From contig JAQVMI010000105.1 in the NCBI GenBank assembly GCA_028703735.1, forward strand, positions 1-6,616: a stretch of 6,616 bases of DNA, in the 5' to 3' direction. Every line of letters starts with the position of its first letter. The first letter of the stretch is position 1. Shown here in pieces: positions 1 through 5,989 of the stretch. A model generated the notes under the pieces. It was not told the origin of the DNA and made no database searches. It was given only the letters and a program-made list of their open reading frames with translations. The stretch is from Candidatus Cloacimonadota bacterium. Lineage in GTDB: Bacteria > Cloacimonadota > Cloacimonadia > Cloacimonadales > Cloacimonadaceae. A program made the position numbers and the translations under genes.

Positions 1-348
1 CACTTGGGCAAATCAAAGATACTTGCACTGGCAAGACCTTCGTCTTTACAAGCATCCGGAGGGTTTCCCACAAAACTTGGAGAGTATCTTAGCACAGGTG
101 TTCCTGTCGTAGTGACCAGGGTTGGAGAGTTAGGACATTACCTTAAAGATGGGGAAACTTGTTTCTTTGCGGATCCTGATTCTGCTGAAGATTTTGCGAA
201 AACTGTTCTGTATGCAATTGACAATTATGAATCAGCTATTATTGTTGGAGAAAGGGGAAGGGAATTGGCTATTAGTACATTTGCATCATCAGCACAGGGA
301 AAGCATCTGGAGGATTTTCTTCTAAAAATGAAAAAAAAGAAGAGCTGA
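1..348 (+). CDS. Glycosyltransferase, GT4/GT-B type, C-terminal fragment (5' partial)
   Basis: This is the last 115 codons of a gene that begins upstream of the window; the frame is open from base 1, so the TTG at 4 is an internal Leu codon rather than a start. The fragment is the sugar-nucleotide-binding half of a GT-B fold retaining glycosyltransferase. Residues 17-43 read as the GT4 donor-site block: ASGGFPTKLGEYL, then TGVPVVVT and VGE, followed by DGETCFF and a helical tail. Of the usual E-x7-E pair, the second Glu is present (E28) but the first position is Gly (G20); as far as I recall this is common in the GFPTKLGEYL subgroup and does not suggest inactivity. The protein ends in a Lys-rich tail encoded by an A-rich run. 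The stop lies 2 bp before the CapA-like gene, so the two are probably cotranscribed. The sugar and acceptor cannot be told from this fragment. Confidence 0.9.
   Translation, partial: HLGKSKILALARPSSLQASGGFPTKLGEYLSTGVPVVVTRVGELGHYLKDGETCFFADPDSAEDFAKTVLYAIDNYESAIIVGERGRELAISTFASSAQGKHLEDFLLKMKKKKS
333..339 (+). other. Candidate -1 slippery heptamer A_AAA_AAG
   Basis: A run of eight A followed by G (331-339) contains A_AAA_AAG in the phase required for -1 slippage in the upstream glycosyltransferase frame. This is the heptamer used by E. coli dnaX and several insertion sequences. The -1 frame has no stop between here and the CapA-like start at 351, so slippage (or an extra A from RNA polymerase stutter) would fuse the two proteins. 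A GGAGGA at 309-314 lies 18 nt upstream, farther than the roughly 10 nt of the dnaX stimulator. I see no strong downstream hairpin. A Lys-rich tail in AT-rich DNA can give this by chance. Confidence 0.25.
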
Positions 349-350
349 TT

Positions 351-1484
351 ATGATAAATATAACTATTTCGGGAGATTTTTGTATTACACCAGATTACAT
401 TAGCCAAGATTTAATTGATGATAGCGTGATTTCTTTTTTGGGTAATAGAGATTTGAACATACTGAATCTTGAGTGTCCGATTACTTCGGATTTATCAAAG
501 AATAAAATAGAAAAAACAGGGCCTCACTTAAGGACAACAAAGAGTATTTTTAACCATTTTGCTAAGCTCAATGTTCATGCTGTTACACTTGCTAATAACC
601 ATATCCTGGATTATGGGCAGGAAGGTTTAGCTAACACAATAAATGAATGCTATCAGCATAACATCAAATTCGTAGGAGCGGGCAAAAATATAGTTGAGGC
701 AGTTAAACCGCTTATAATTGAAGTTAATGACGTGAGAATCGCTATAATTAATTGTTGCGAGAGTGAATGGTCAATTGTCTCTGAAAATTCAGGAGGGGCA
801 AATCCCTTGGATATTATTGATATAGTGTCTCAGATAAATTATTGTAAACATCAGGCAGATTTCGTGATCCTGATAATCCATGGTGGTAATGAATACTATC
901 ATCTTCCTAGCCCTCGTATGGTAAAAACCTACAGATTCTTTGCAGAAAGTGGAGCTGATGCAGTTATCGGTCATCATACTCATTGTGTGGGTGGAAATGA
1001 GATTTATAGAAATGTACCAATTGTGTATAGCCTTGGCAATATGTTGTTCACAAGAGCGAACAAAAACAAGGTTTGGTACACAGGACTAATAGCCGAACTT
1101 CAGCTTGTGAAAGGAGAGTTTATTCAATTGAACCTTATCCCTGTAAAGCAAGATAATTCTGGGTTCCAGCTTTCATTATGCCAAGGAATAGAAAAAGAGA
1201 ATGTTCTATCGGATTTGGAGCGTAATAAAGACATTATTGAGGATTCTACAAAACTTAATAATGAATGGATTGATTTCGTAGAGAGCAGAAGAAACTCGAT
1301 AAACATTTTTTCTCCCGTAAATGCAATCCCTGGAAGATACATAAGAGCGATCGCGGCAAGACTTGGGGCAAATAGATTACTTAAGAAATCAAGAGTGTTA
1401 AACCCAATATTAAACAACATAAAGTGTGATGCACACAGAGATCTGATTTTAGAAGCCTTGTCTATGGAAATAAAAACATTGTGA
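351..1484 (+). CDS. CapA/PgsA-family capsule biosynthesis protein (metallophosphoesterase-like)
   Basis: This 377-residue protein carries the motif series of the CapA family, which has a calcineurin-like phosphoesterase fold: GD at 8-9, NLE at 39-41, ANNHILDYG at 81-89, VGAGKN at 108-113, HGGNE at 177-181, GHHTH at 207-211 and YSLGN at 226-230. The Asp, Asn and His residues of these blocks are the expected metal ligands. The family is named after the poly-gamma-glutamate capsule protein CapA/PgsA, but its reaction is not settled and many members sit in polysaccharide loci. The phosphoesterase-like core fills about residues 1-265. A further 110 residues follow, ending in CDAHRDLILEAL (359-370). 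The protein starts directly on the first beta strand (MINITISGD), so unlike Bacillus PgsA it has no N-terminal membrane anchor or signal peptide and is probably cytoplasmic. The ATG lies 2 bp after the preceding stop with a weak GAAGAG upstream. Its 3' end overlaps the ATP-grasp gene by 4 bp, suggesting translational coupling. A capB/capC-type PGA synthase gene is not in the window. Confidence 0.88.
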   Translation: MINITISGDFCITPDYISQDLIDDSVISFLGNRDLNILNLECPITSDLSKNKIEKTGPHLRTTKSIFNHFAKLNVHAVTLANNHILDYGQEGLANTINECYQHNIKFVGAGKNIVEAVKPLIIEVNDVRIAIINCCESEWSIVSENSGGANPLDIIDIVSQINYCKHQADFVILIIHGGNEYYHLPSPRMVKTYRFFAESGADAVIGHHTHCVGGNEIYRNVPIVYSLGNMLFTRANKNKVWYTGLIAELQLVKGEFIQLNLIPVKQDNSGFQLSLCQGIEKENVLSDLERNKDIIEDSTKLNNEWIDFVESRRNSINIFSPVNAIPGRYIRAIAARLGANRLLKKSRVLNPILNNIKCDAHRDLILEALSMEIKTL

Positions 1485-2533
1485 AAATTGCTATACATAG
1501 CCGTCAGGGTAGTTTTAGTGACAGGTGGATAAGTTACTGCGAAGAAAAGGAGATTACTTTCAAAATCGTTAATTGTTGTGATAGTGATATTATTGAGCAG
1601 TTACGAGATTGTAACGGTCTAATGTGGCATTGGAGTCACGAAGATTATCGAGCCCAGAATTATGCCAGGCAGTTAATCTACTCACTTGAGAAAGATGGCA
1701 TTTTTGTTTTCCCCAACTTTGATACTTGTTGGCATTTTGATGATAAAGTAGGGCAGAAATACTTGTTTGAATCTATCGGGGCTCCATTAGTACCAACCCA
1801 TGTTTTTTATGATAAAGCTGGGGCAATATCCTGGGTAAAGAAGACAGATTTCCCCATGGTGTTTAAATTACGCGGTGGAGCTGGATCACAGAATGTAATG
1901 CTTGTGAAATCTGCCCACGAAGCTGTTAAATTGATCAACAGGGCTTTCTCCAGAGGGTTTCCCCTTGTGGATGGCAAAGCTGGATTGAAGCAAAGAATAT
2001 GGGTTCTAAAACGGGATAACAATTTCAAGGCTGTAGTTCATCTACTTAAGGGCTTTATTCGCCTGTTGATACCTGCGGAAAATCTGAACCTTCTGCAAAC
2101 ACAAAAAGGTTACATCTATTTTCAGGATTTTATACCTAATAATGATTTTGATGATAGGATAGTTGTGGTTGGCGATAGAGCATTTGCCATTAGAAGAAGA
2201 GTTAGAGAAAAGGATTTTAGAGCTTCTGGCAGCGGGATATTTGATTATGATCCGAGTAGTTTCAACCTGGAAGCCGTCAAAATAGCTTTTGAAGTGACAA
2301 AGAAAATCAATTCTCAAACAGCAGCTTTTGATTTTGTGTATGATTTGGATAATAAACCATTGATTGTTGAGATTAGTTATTCATATTCTGTTGGGTCAGC
2401 TTATGACAATTGTCCTGGCTACTGGGATAGTGAATTGATTTGGCATGAAAGCAAGGTAAATCCTCAATATTTTATAATTGAAGACTTCTTAAGATTTCTT
2501 AAGAATAGCGCTGAGAAAAGCAGGAAAGCATGA
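1481..2533 (+). CDS. ATP-grasp domain protein, probable carboxylate-amine (thiol) ligase
   Basis: This 350-residue protein resembles RimK/D-Ala-D-Ala ligase-type ATP-grasp enzymes, which activate a carboxylate as an acyl phosphate and join it to an amine or thiol. A pre-ATP-grasp region (about 1-85) is followed by DDKVGQKYLFESIG (87-100) and the ATP-binding lysine in FPMVFKLRGG (124-133, K129). Then come FQDFIPN (214-220), the RimK-like DDRIVVVGDRAFAIRR (224-239), DFRASGSG (245-252) and the metal site D284 with VEIS (296-299). The usual ExN metal motif is ExS here (E297, S299), followed by a distinctive Tyr-rich tail and CPGYWD (311-316). The GTG start lies in a GTGA overlap with the previous stop; the next in-frame ATG is 48 codons in and would remove the first strands, so GTG is preferred. 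The Shine-Dalgarno sequence is weak (GGAAA about 12 nt upstream), consistent with coupling. The substrate is unknown. The setting suggests joining an amino acid or similar amine to a sugar carboxylate, but this is inference. Confidence 0.82.
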   Translation: MKIAIHSRQGSFSDRWISYCEEKEITFKIVNCCDSDIIEQLRDCNGLMWHWSHEDYRAQNYARQLIYSLEKDGIFVFPNFDTCWHFDDKVGQKYLFESIGAPLVPTHVFYDKAGAISWVKKTDFPMVFKLRGGAGSQNVMLVKSAHEAVKLINRAFSRGFPLVDGKAGLKQRIWVLKRDNNFKAVVHLLKGFIRLLIPAENLNLLQTQKGYIYFQDFIPNNDFDDRIVVVGDRAFAIRRRVREKDFRASGSGIFDYDPSSFNLEAVKIAFEVTKKINSQTAAFDFVYDLDNKPLIVEISYSYSVGSAYDNCPGYWDSELIWHESKVNPQYFIIEDFLRFLKNSAEKSRKA

Positions 2534-3645
2534 GGATAGTTATTTTTATCGGCACTCTTCAATCTGGCGGGAAAGAGAGAAGGCTAATAGAATTGCTTTC
2601 TTATCTAAAAGGCAATACGGACTTTGAAATGCTGTTAGTGTTAAGGCAAGAACTGATAGACTATCCTGCATTTTGCAAGTTAAATATTCCATATAAACTG
2701 TTGACAAAAAAATATCGAAAGGGCGATATTAGTTTACACTACATGTTTTATCGGATATGTAAAAGCTTTAAGCCAGATTTAATACATACTTGGGGTAGTA
2801 TGCCTGCATTTGTATCTCTAATGGCAGTAATAATGCAAGGGATACCACATATAAACAGCCAGATTACCTCTGCTCCTCCAAAAATTAACAAATGTTCTTT
2901 GGAATACTTCATAAATAGAATTTCCTTCCACTTTTCTGAAGTTATCCTCTCTAATTCTTATGCTGGTATTGAGTCCTATAATCCCCCTCGCAAGAAGTGT
3001 AAAGTGATTTATAATGGGATTAATCTTGCGAGATTTGAAGGACTTCCTTCTGCCAAATCATGCAAAACGAAATATGGGATTGAAACAGCGTTTGCAGTAG
3101 TTATGGTTGCTTCTTTTACCAATAACAAAGACTTCGACTGTTTCATAAGAATTGCCAATATTGTAACAGCAAGACGGATTGACGTTAGTTTCGTTTGTAT
3201 TGGGGGTCAGGGAAATGACAGTTCTCAGTTTGATAGAGCACAACAATCTGCAAAAGATAACCCAAGAATTATTATTACCGGTAGGATTTCTGAGGTTGAA
3301 GCATTGGTAAATGCTTGTGACATAGGGGTTTTATTGTCAAATCGAGCTATACATGGAGAAGGAATTTCCAATACAATAACCGAATATATGGCATTAAAAA
3401 AACCTGTAATAGCCAACAATGCAGGTGGGACAAGAGAAATTGTTCAAAATGGGCACAATGGCTACCTGATAACAACTGAAGATGATATTGACATAGCAGA
3501 GCTAATTATGAATCTACTTGATGATTCTGATCTTAGGACTATTATGGGTGAGAGAGGCAGAAAAACCATCGAAGAGACTTTCGTAATTGATAAAATGGGT
3601 TCAACTTTCGTGGAAGTATATAAAACAATTGCTAAATTGGCATAA
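2530..3645 (+). CDS. Glycosyltransferase, GT4 family (complete)
   Basis: This 371-residue protein is a complete GT-B fold glycosyltransferase, expected to transfer a sugar from a nucleotide donor to a lipid-linked glycan on the cytoplasmic face of the membrane. The N-terminal acceptor domain begins with IGTLQSGGKERRLIELL (7-23), the glycine-rich loop, and has HTWGS at 86-90. The linker reads VIYNGINLARF (159-169). The C-terminal donor domain has SFTNNKDF (195-202), with K200 where the family's donor-phosphate Lys is expected. It continues with ITGRISEVEALVNACDIGV (249-267), a complete E-x7-E pair (E277 and E285, in GEGISNTITEYM) and NNAGGTREIVQNG (296-308). Length is normal for the family. 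The ATG overlaps the ATP-grasp stop by 4 bp (ATGA), with AGGA at 2522-2525 as ribosome binding site. The gene closes the first tightly coupled group. Donor sugar and linkage cannot be read from the sequence; UDP-uronic acids made by the downstream genes are possible donors. Confidence 0.92.
   Translation: MRIVIFIGTLQSGGKERRLIELLSYLKGNTDFEMLLVLRQELIDYPAFCKLNIPYKLLTKKYRKGDISLHYMFYRICKSFKPDLIHTWGSMPAFVSLMAVIMQGIPHINSQITSAPPKINKCSLEYFINRISFHFSEVILSNSYAGIESYNPPRKKCKVIYNGINLARFEGLPSAKSCKTKYGIETAFAVVMVASFTNNKDFDCFIRIANIVTARRIDVSFVCIGGQGNDSSQFDRAQQSAKDNPRIIITGRISEVEALVNACDIGVLLSNRAIHGEGISNTITEYMALKKPVIANNAGGTREIVQNGHNGYLITTEDDIDIAELIMNLLDDSDLRTIMGERGRKTIEETFVIDKMGSTFVEVYKTIAKLA
2711..2730 (+). repeat. 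Perfect 7-bp inverted repeat inside the glycosyltransferase gene
   Basis: AATATCG (2711-2717) and CGATATT (2724-2730) form a perfect stem with a 6-nt AAAGGG loop. It begins 4 bp after a perfect TTGACA (2701-2706), and GATATT at 2725-2730 sits 18 bp from it, like a poor -10 box. It encodes part of KKYRKGDIS near residue 64. It could be an internal promoter or operator, or chance in AT-rich coding DNA. Confidence 0.3.
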
Positions 3646-3658
3646 TTAAGATTATAAT
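3629..3658 (+). promoter_or_regulatory. Candidate sigma-70-type promoter before ugd
   Basis: A perfect -10 hexamer TATAAT lies at 3653-3658, in the only real intergenic gap. A partial -35 match, TTGCTA (3629-3634, four of six bases), sits 18 bp upstream inside the end of the glycosyltransferase gene. Transcription would start a few bases after 3658 and leave a leader of about 25 nt before the ATG at 3692. The location supports a second entry point into the operon for the nucleotide-sugar genes. TATAAT arises easily in DNA this AT-rich, and the host's sigma factor preference is unknown. Confidence 0.35.
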
Positions 3659-3680
3659 AAATCATAGTCATTTATAGAAT

Positions 3681-3684
3681 GGAG
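3681..3684 (+). promoter_or_regulatory. Ribosome binding site of ugd
   Basis: GGAG is followed by a 7-nt A-rich spacer and the ATG at 3692. This fixes the start of the dehydrogenase and agrees with its N-terminal Rossmann strand beginning at residue 2. With the other sites it shows that the host uses Shine-Dalgarno initiation. Confidence 0.75.
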
Positions 3685-3691
3685 TAAAAAA

Positions 3692-5014
3692 ATGAAGATA
3701 TCAGTTGTAGGAACTGGATATGTTGGATTGGTTACGGGTGCATGCCTTGCTGAAATGGGCAATGATGTAATTTGTGCAGACAATAATCTTGTTAAAATTG
3801 AAAACTTGAAGAAGGGGATTCTTCCGATCTGGGAACCAGGCTTGGATGAGATTGTACATCGCAATTATTCAGATGGCAGATTGTCTTTCACAACTGATAT
3901 CGGCTATGCAGTTTTGCACAGTGGGATTATTTTTATTGCAGTAGGTACACCTCCCGATGAAGATGGTTCGGCAGATTTACAATATGTCCTTGCTGTTGCA
4001 AGTGAAATTGCATTATATATGAACGAGTATAAAATAATCGTGGATAAATCAACGGTGCCAGTTGGAACTGCAGATATTGTAGCACAAGTAATTAATAAAG
4101 GGCTTGCAGAAAGAAGTTTTGAAGTGGATTTTGATGTGGTTTCCAATCCAGAGTTTCTGAAAGAAGGTGCTGCTGTAGAAGATTTTATGAAGCCAGACCG
4201 TGTTATAATTGGCACAAAAAGCGATAAATCGGCAAAAGTAATGCGGGATCTTTATGCTCCTTTTTGCACAAGTTCAGATAGAATCATTGCTATGTCTATT
4301 CGGTCAGCAGAGATGACCAAGTATGCTGCTAATGCAATGTTAGCTACCAAAATCAGCTTTATAAATGAAATAGCACTGCTATGCGAAAAACTTGGGGCTG
4401 ATGTTAGCGAAGTTAGAAATGGCATAGGTAGCGATAGCAGGATTGGGTACAAGTTCATTTATCCCGGGGTTGGATATGGGGGAAGTTGCTTCCCAAAAGA
4501 TGTTCAGGCATTAATCCAAATGGCACACCAAACAGAAGTGGACGCAAAAGTGCTTTTGGCTGTCGAAGATCGGAACAATTCTCAGAAACGAGTATTGTTC
4601 GACAAAGTAGTAACTCGTTTTGGTAGTGATTTATCTGGGATGCGATTTGCTATCTGGGGACTATCGTTCAAACCCCAAACTGACGATATGCGTGAAGCCC
4701 CCTCAAGAGTAATTATTAACTTGTTATTATGTGCTGGGGCTGAAATAAAAGTATACGATCCTGTTGCTATGCCTGAAGCAAAAAAAGTTCTTACTCCCAG
4801 CTCAGCGATCGAGTTTTTCGAGAATCAATATGATGCCCTTGAACAGGTGGACGCTTTGCTTTTGATTACAGAATGGCATCAATTCAGAAACCCTGATTTT
4901 ACTAAAATGAAATCGGCCATGAAATCTCCGATAATTTTTGATGGTAGAAACCAATATCAACCCAAGATGCTACGAGGGGTAGGTTTCGAATACTTTAGCA
5001 TTGGGAGAAATTAG
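3692..5014 (+). CDS. ugd: UDP-glucose 6-dehydrogenase
   Basis: The enzyme oxidises UDP-glucose to UDP-glucuronate with two NAD+ in the cytoplasm, supplying uronic acid for surface glycans. At 440 residues it has the normal bacterial length and all family blocks. The N-terminal Rossmann domain has GTGYVGLVTGACLAEMG (7-23), D30 at the end of strand 2 as NAD ribose ligand, PIWEPGL (45-51), VGTPPDEDGSADL (84-96), DKSTVPVGT (118-126) and NPEFLKEGAAVEDF (152-165). The central helix carries K210 and N214, and GVGYGGSCFPKD (259-270) holds the catalytic Cys266 and Asp270. The C-terminal UDP-binding domain has GLSFKPQTDDMREAPS (323-338), VYDP (354-357) and TEWHQF (393-398). These match Thr118, Lys204, Asn208, Cys260 and Asp264 of the Streptococcus pyogenes enzyme with a constant offset, apart from Thr. 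UDP-mannose or UDP-HexNAc dehydrogenases are related, but the GSCFPKD and DDMREAPS blocks fit UDP-glucose best. The gene is followed at once by the epimerase, which uses its product. Confidence 0.96.
   Translation: MKISVVGTGYVGLVTGACLAEMGNDVICADNNLVKIENLKKGILPIWEPGLDEIVHRNYSDGRLSFTTDIGYAVLHSGIIFIAVGTPPDEDGSADLQYVLAVASEIALYMNEYKIIVDKSTVPVGTADIVAQVINKGLAERSFEVDFDVVSNPEFLKEGAAVEDFMKPDRVIIGTKSDKSAKVMRDLYAPFCTSSDRIIAMSIRSAEMTKYAANAMLATKISFINEIALLCEKLGADVSEVRNGIGSDSRIGYKFIYPGVGYGGSCFPKDVQALIQMAHQTEVDAKVLLAVEDRNNSQKRVLFDKVVTRFGSDLSGMRFAIWGLSFKPQTDDMREAPSRVIINLLLCAGAEIKVYDPVAMPEAKKVLTPSSAIEFFENQYDALEQVDALLLITEWHQFRNPDFTKMKSAMKSPIIFDGRNQYQPKMLRGVGFEYFSIGRN
5003..5007 (+). promoter_or_regulatory. Ribosome binding site that bears on the epimerase start
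   Basis: GGGAG lies at the very end of ugd, 6 nt before GTG (5014) and 12 nt before ATG (5020). The spacing favours the GTG, which overlaps the ugd stop by one base (TAGTG). The ATG would give a protein two residues shorter, with the textbook MKSVLVTGG start. Either keeps the whole Rossmann fold. Confidence 0.55.
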
Positions 5015-5988
5015 TGCAAATGAAATCTGTGTTGGTTACTGGTGGGGCTGGCTTTATAGGATCAGTCCTATGTGACACTCTGTTGGACCAGGGATTCAGA
5101 GTAGTGTGCGTAGATAATTTATGTGATTTCTATAGCCCAACAATAAAAAGACGAAACATCTCAGCAGCTCTTGAAAATCCTAATTATTTGTTTATTGAAG
5201 CTGATATCAGGGACAGTGAATCGATCAATAGTGTTTTTGCAAAACATCAGTTTGATATAGTAGTTCATCTTGCTGCTATGGCTGGAGTAAGACCTTCGAT
5301 TGAGAATCCAGAAGGTTATTTTACAGTAAATGTCATGGGAACTTTAAACATACTCAATGCTTGTATTAAGCAAGGAGTTAAAAAACTTATCTTTGCATCC
5401 TCATCTTCAGTGTATGGCGATAATCCAGTTCCATTCAAAGAAACCGACAATGTTGATAATCCAATTTCTCCTTATGCTGCCACTAAGAAAGCGGGTGAAC
5501 TGCTATGTTACACTTGGCACCATCTGTATGCTATGTCTATTGTCTGCTTGAGGTTTTTCACTGTTTATGGACCACGGCAGAGACCAGATTTAGCTATTCA
5601 CAAGTTTACCAAATTAATAATGCAGGGTGAATCTGTCCCATTTTTTGGGAATGGAAATACATCAAGGGATTATACATATATCGATGATATTATTACAGGT
5701 ATTTCAAGCTCCATAAAATTAGCCTATGACTCTGATAATCCTATATATGAGGTTATTAATCTCGGTAGCTCTACCCCTGTATCATTATCAGAAATGATTG
5801 AGACTATCGAAAAAACAATTGGAAAGAGAGCACGAATACTACACTACCCTGTACAACCGGGAGATGTACAAAGAACTTTTGCTGAGATATCAAAAGCTGA
5901 GATGATTCTCGGCTATAAGCAAAACATGCCTTTCAGCAAAGGAATAGCTCTTTTTTATGAATGGTTCAAATCTGTAGCAGGGAGCTAA
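5014..5988 (+). CDS. UDP-glucuronate 4-epimerase (extended short-chain dehydrogenase)
   Basis: This protein of 324 residues (322 if it starts at ATG 5020) is an NAD-dependent sugar-nucleotide epimerase that should interconvert UDP-glucuronate and UDP-galacturonate in the cytoplasm. The NAD-binding loop is TGGAGFIG (9-16), with D35 after strand 2, ADIRD (63-67), HLAAMAGVRPSIENP (85-99) and the catalytic SSSSVYG (129-135) with Tyr154-x3-Lys158 (SPYAATKKAGE). The blocks LRFFTVYGPRQRPDLAIHKF (179-198) and GNTSRDYTYIDD (214-225) are typical of UDP-glucuronate 4-epimerases of the CapI/LspL/WbpP-like group; GalE proper and RmlB differ here. The AAMAGVRPS stretch and the gene directly upstream, which makes UDP-glucuronate, both support this substrate. 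A UDP-GlcNAc(A) 4-epimerase or a 4,6-dehydratase is less likely. The gene is coupled to ugd by a 1-bp overlap and is 1 bp from the next glycosyltransferase. No catalytic residue is missing. Confidence 0.9.
   Translation: MQMKSVLVTGGAGFIGSVLCDTLLDQGFRVVCVDNLCDFYSPTIKRRNISAALENPNYLFIEADIRDSESINSVFAKHQFDIVVHLAAMAGVRPSIENPEGYFTVNVMGTLNILNACIKQGVKKLIFASSSSVYGDNPVPFKETDNVDNPISPYAATKKAGELLCYTWHHLYAMSIVCLRFFTVYGPRQRPDLAIHKFTKLIMQGESVPFFGNGNTSRDYTYIDDIITGISSSIKLAYDSDNPIYEVINLGSSTPVSLSEMIETIEKTIGKRARILHYPVQPGDVQRTFAEISKAEMILGYKQNMPFSKGIALFYEWFKSVAGS
5980..5984 (+). promoter_or_regulatory. Ribosome binding site of the third glycosyltransferase
   Basis: GGGAG inside the last codons of the epimerase gene lies 5 nt before the ATG at 5990. 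It supports that start, which is separated from the TAA stop (5986-5988) by a single base. Confidence 0.7.
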
Positions 5989-5989
5989 A

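Noticed and set aside
4..6. TTG as a start codon for the first gene
   Set aside because: The frame is open from base 1, and the encoded protein is only the C-terminal half of a GT-B glycosyltransferase, so the gene continues upstream of the window.
1..348. Loss of the first Glu of the E-x7-E motif as a sign of an inactive glycosyltransferase
   Set aside because: A Gly at this position with GFPTKLGEYL is, as far as I recall, common in functional GT4 subgroups, so the change is not unusual.
1347..1354. GCGATCGC octamer, the cyanobacterial HIP1 sequence
   Set aside because: It occurs only once in 6.6 kb; a cyanobacterial HIP1-rich genome would show several. It is not used as evidence for the host.
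1124..1498. Antisense open reading frame of 124 codons
   Set aside because: It lies opposite the CapA-like gene, which has clear family motifs. Its translation shows no recognisable domain, so it is a shadow.
2486..2504. Two copies of TTCTTAAGA with a 10-bp period near the end of the ATP-grasp gene
   Set aside because: They sit in different reading phases within an ordinary hydrophobic/Lys helix (DFLRFLKN) and look like chance in AT-rich coding DNA.
3642..3655. ATAAT-TAAG-ATTAT inverted repeat after the second glycosyltransferase as a terminator
   Set aside because: The stem is 5 bp of A-T pairs only and has no following T run, so it would not stop transcription.
3904..4215. Antisense open reading frame of 103 codons opposite ugd
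   Set aside because: It is fully inside the conserved dehydrogenase sequence, and its Ser/Thr/Ile-rich product looks like a reverse-frame artefact.
5357..5551. Alternative + strand open reading frame of 64 codons inside the epimerase gene
   Set aside because: It is out of frame with a fully conserved epimerase and shows no domain of its own.
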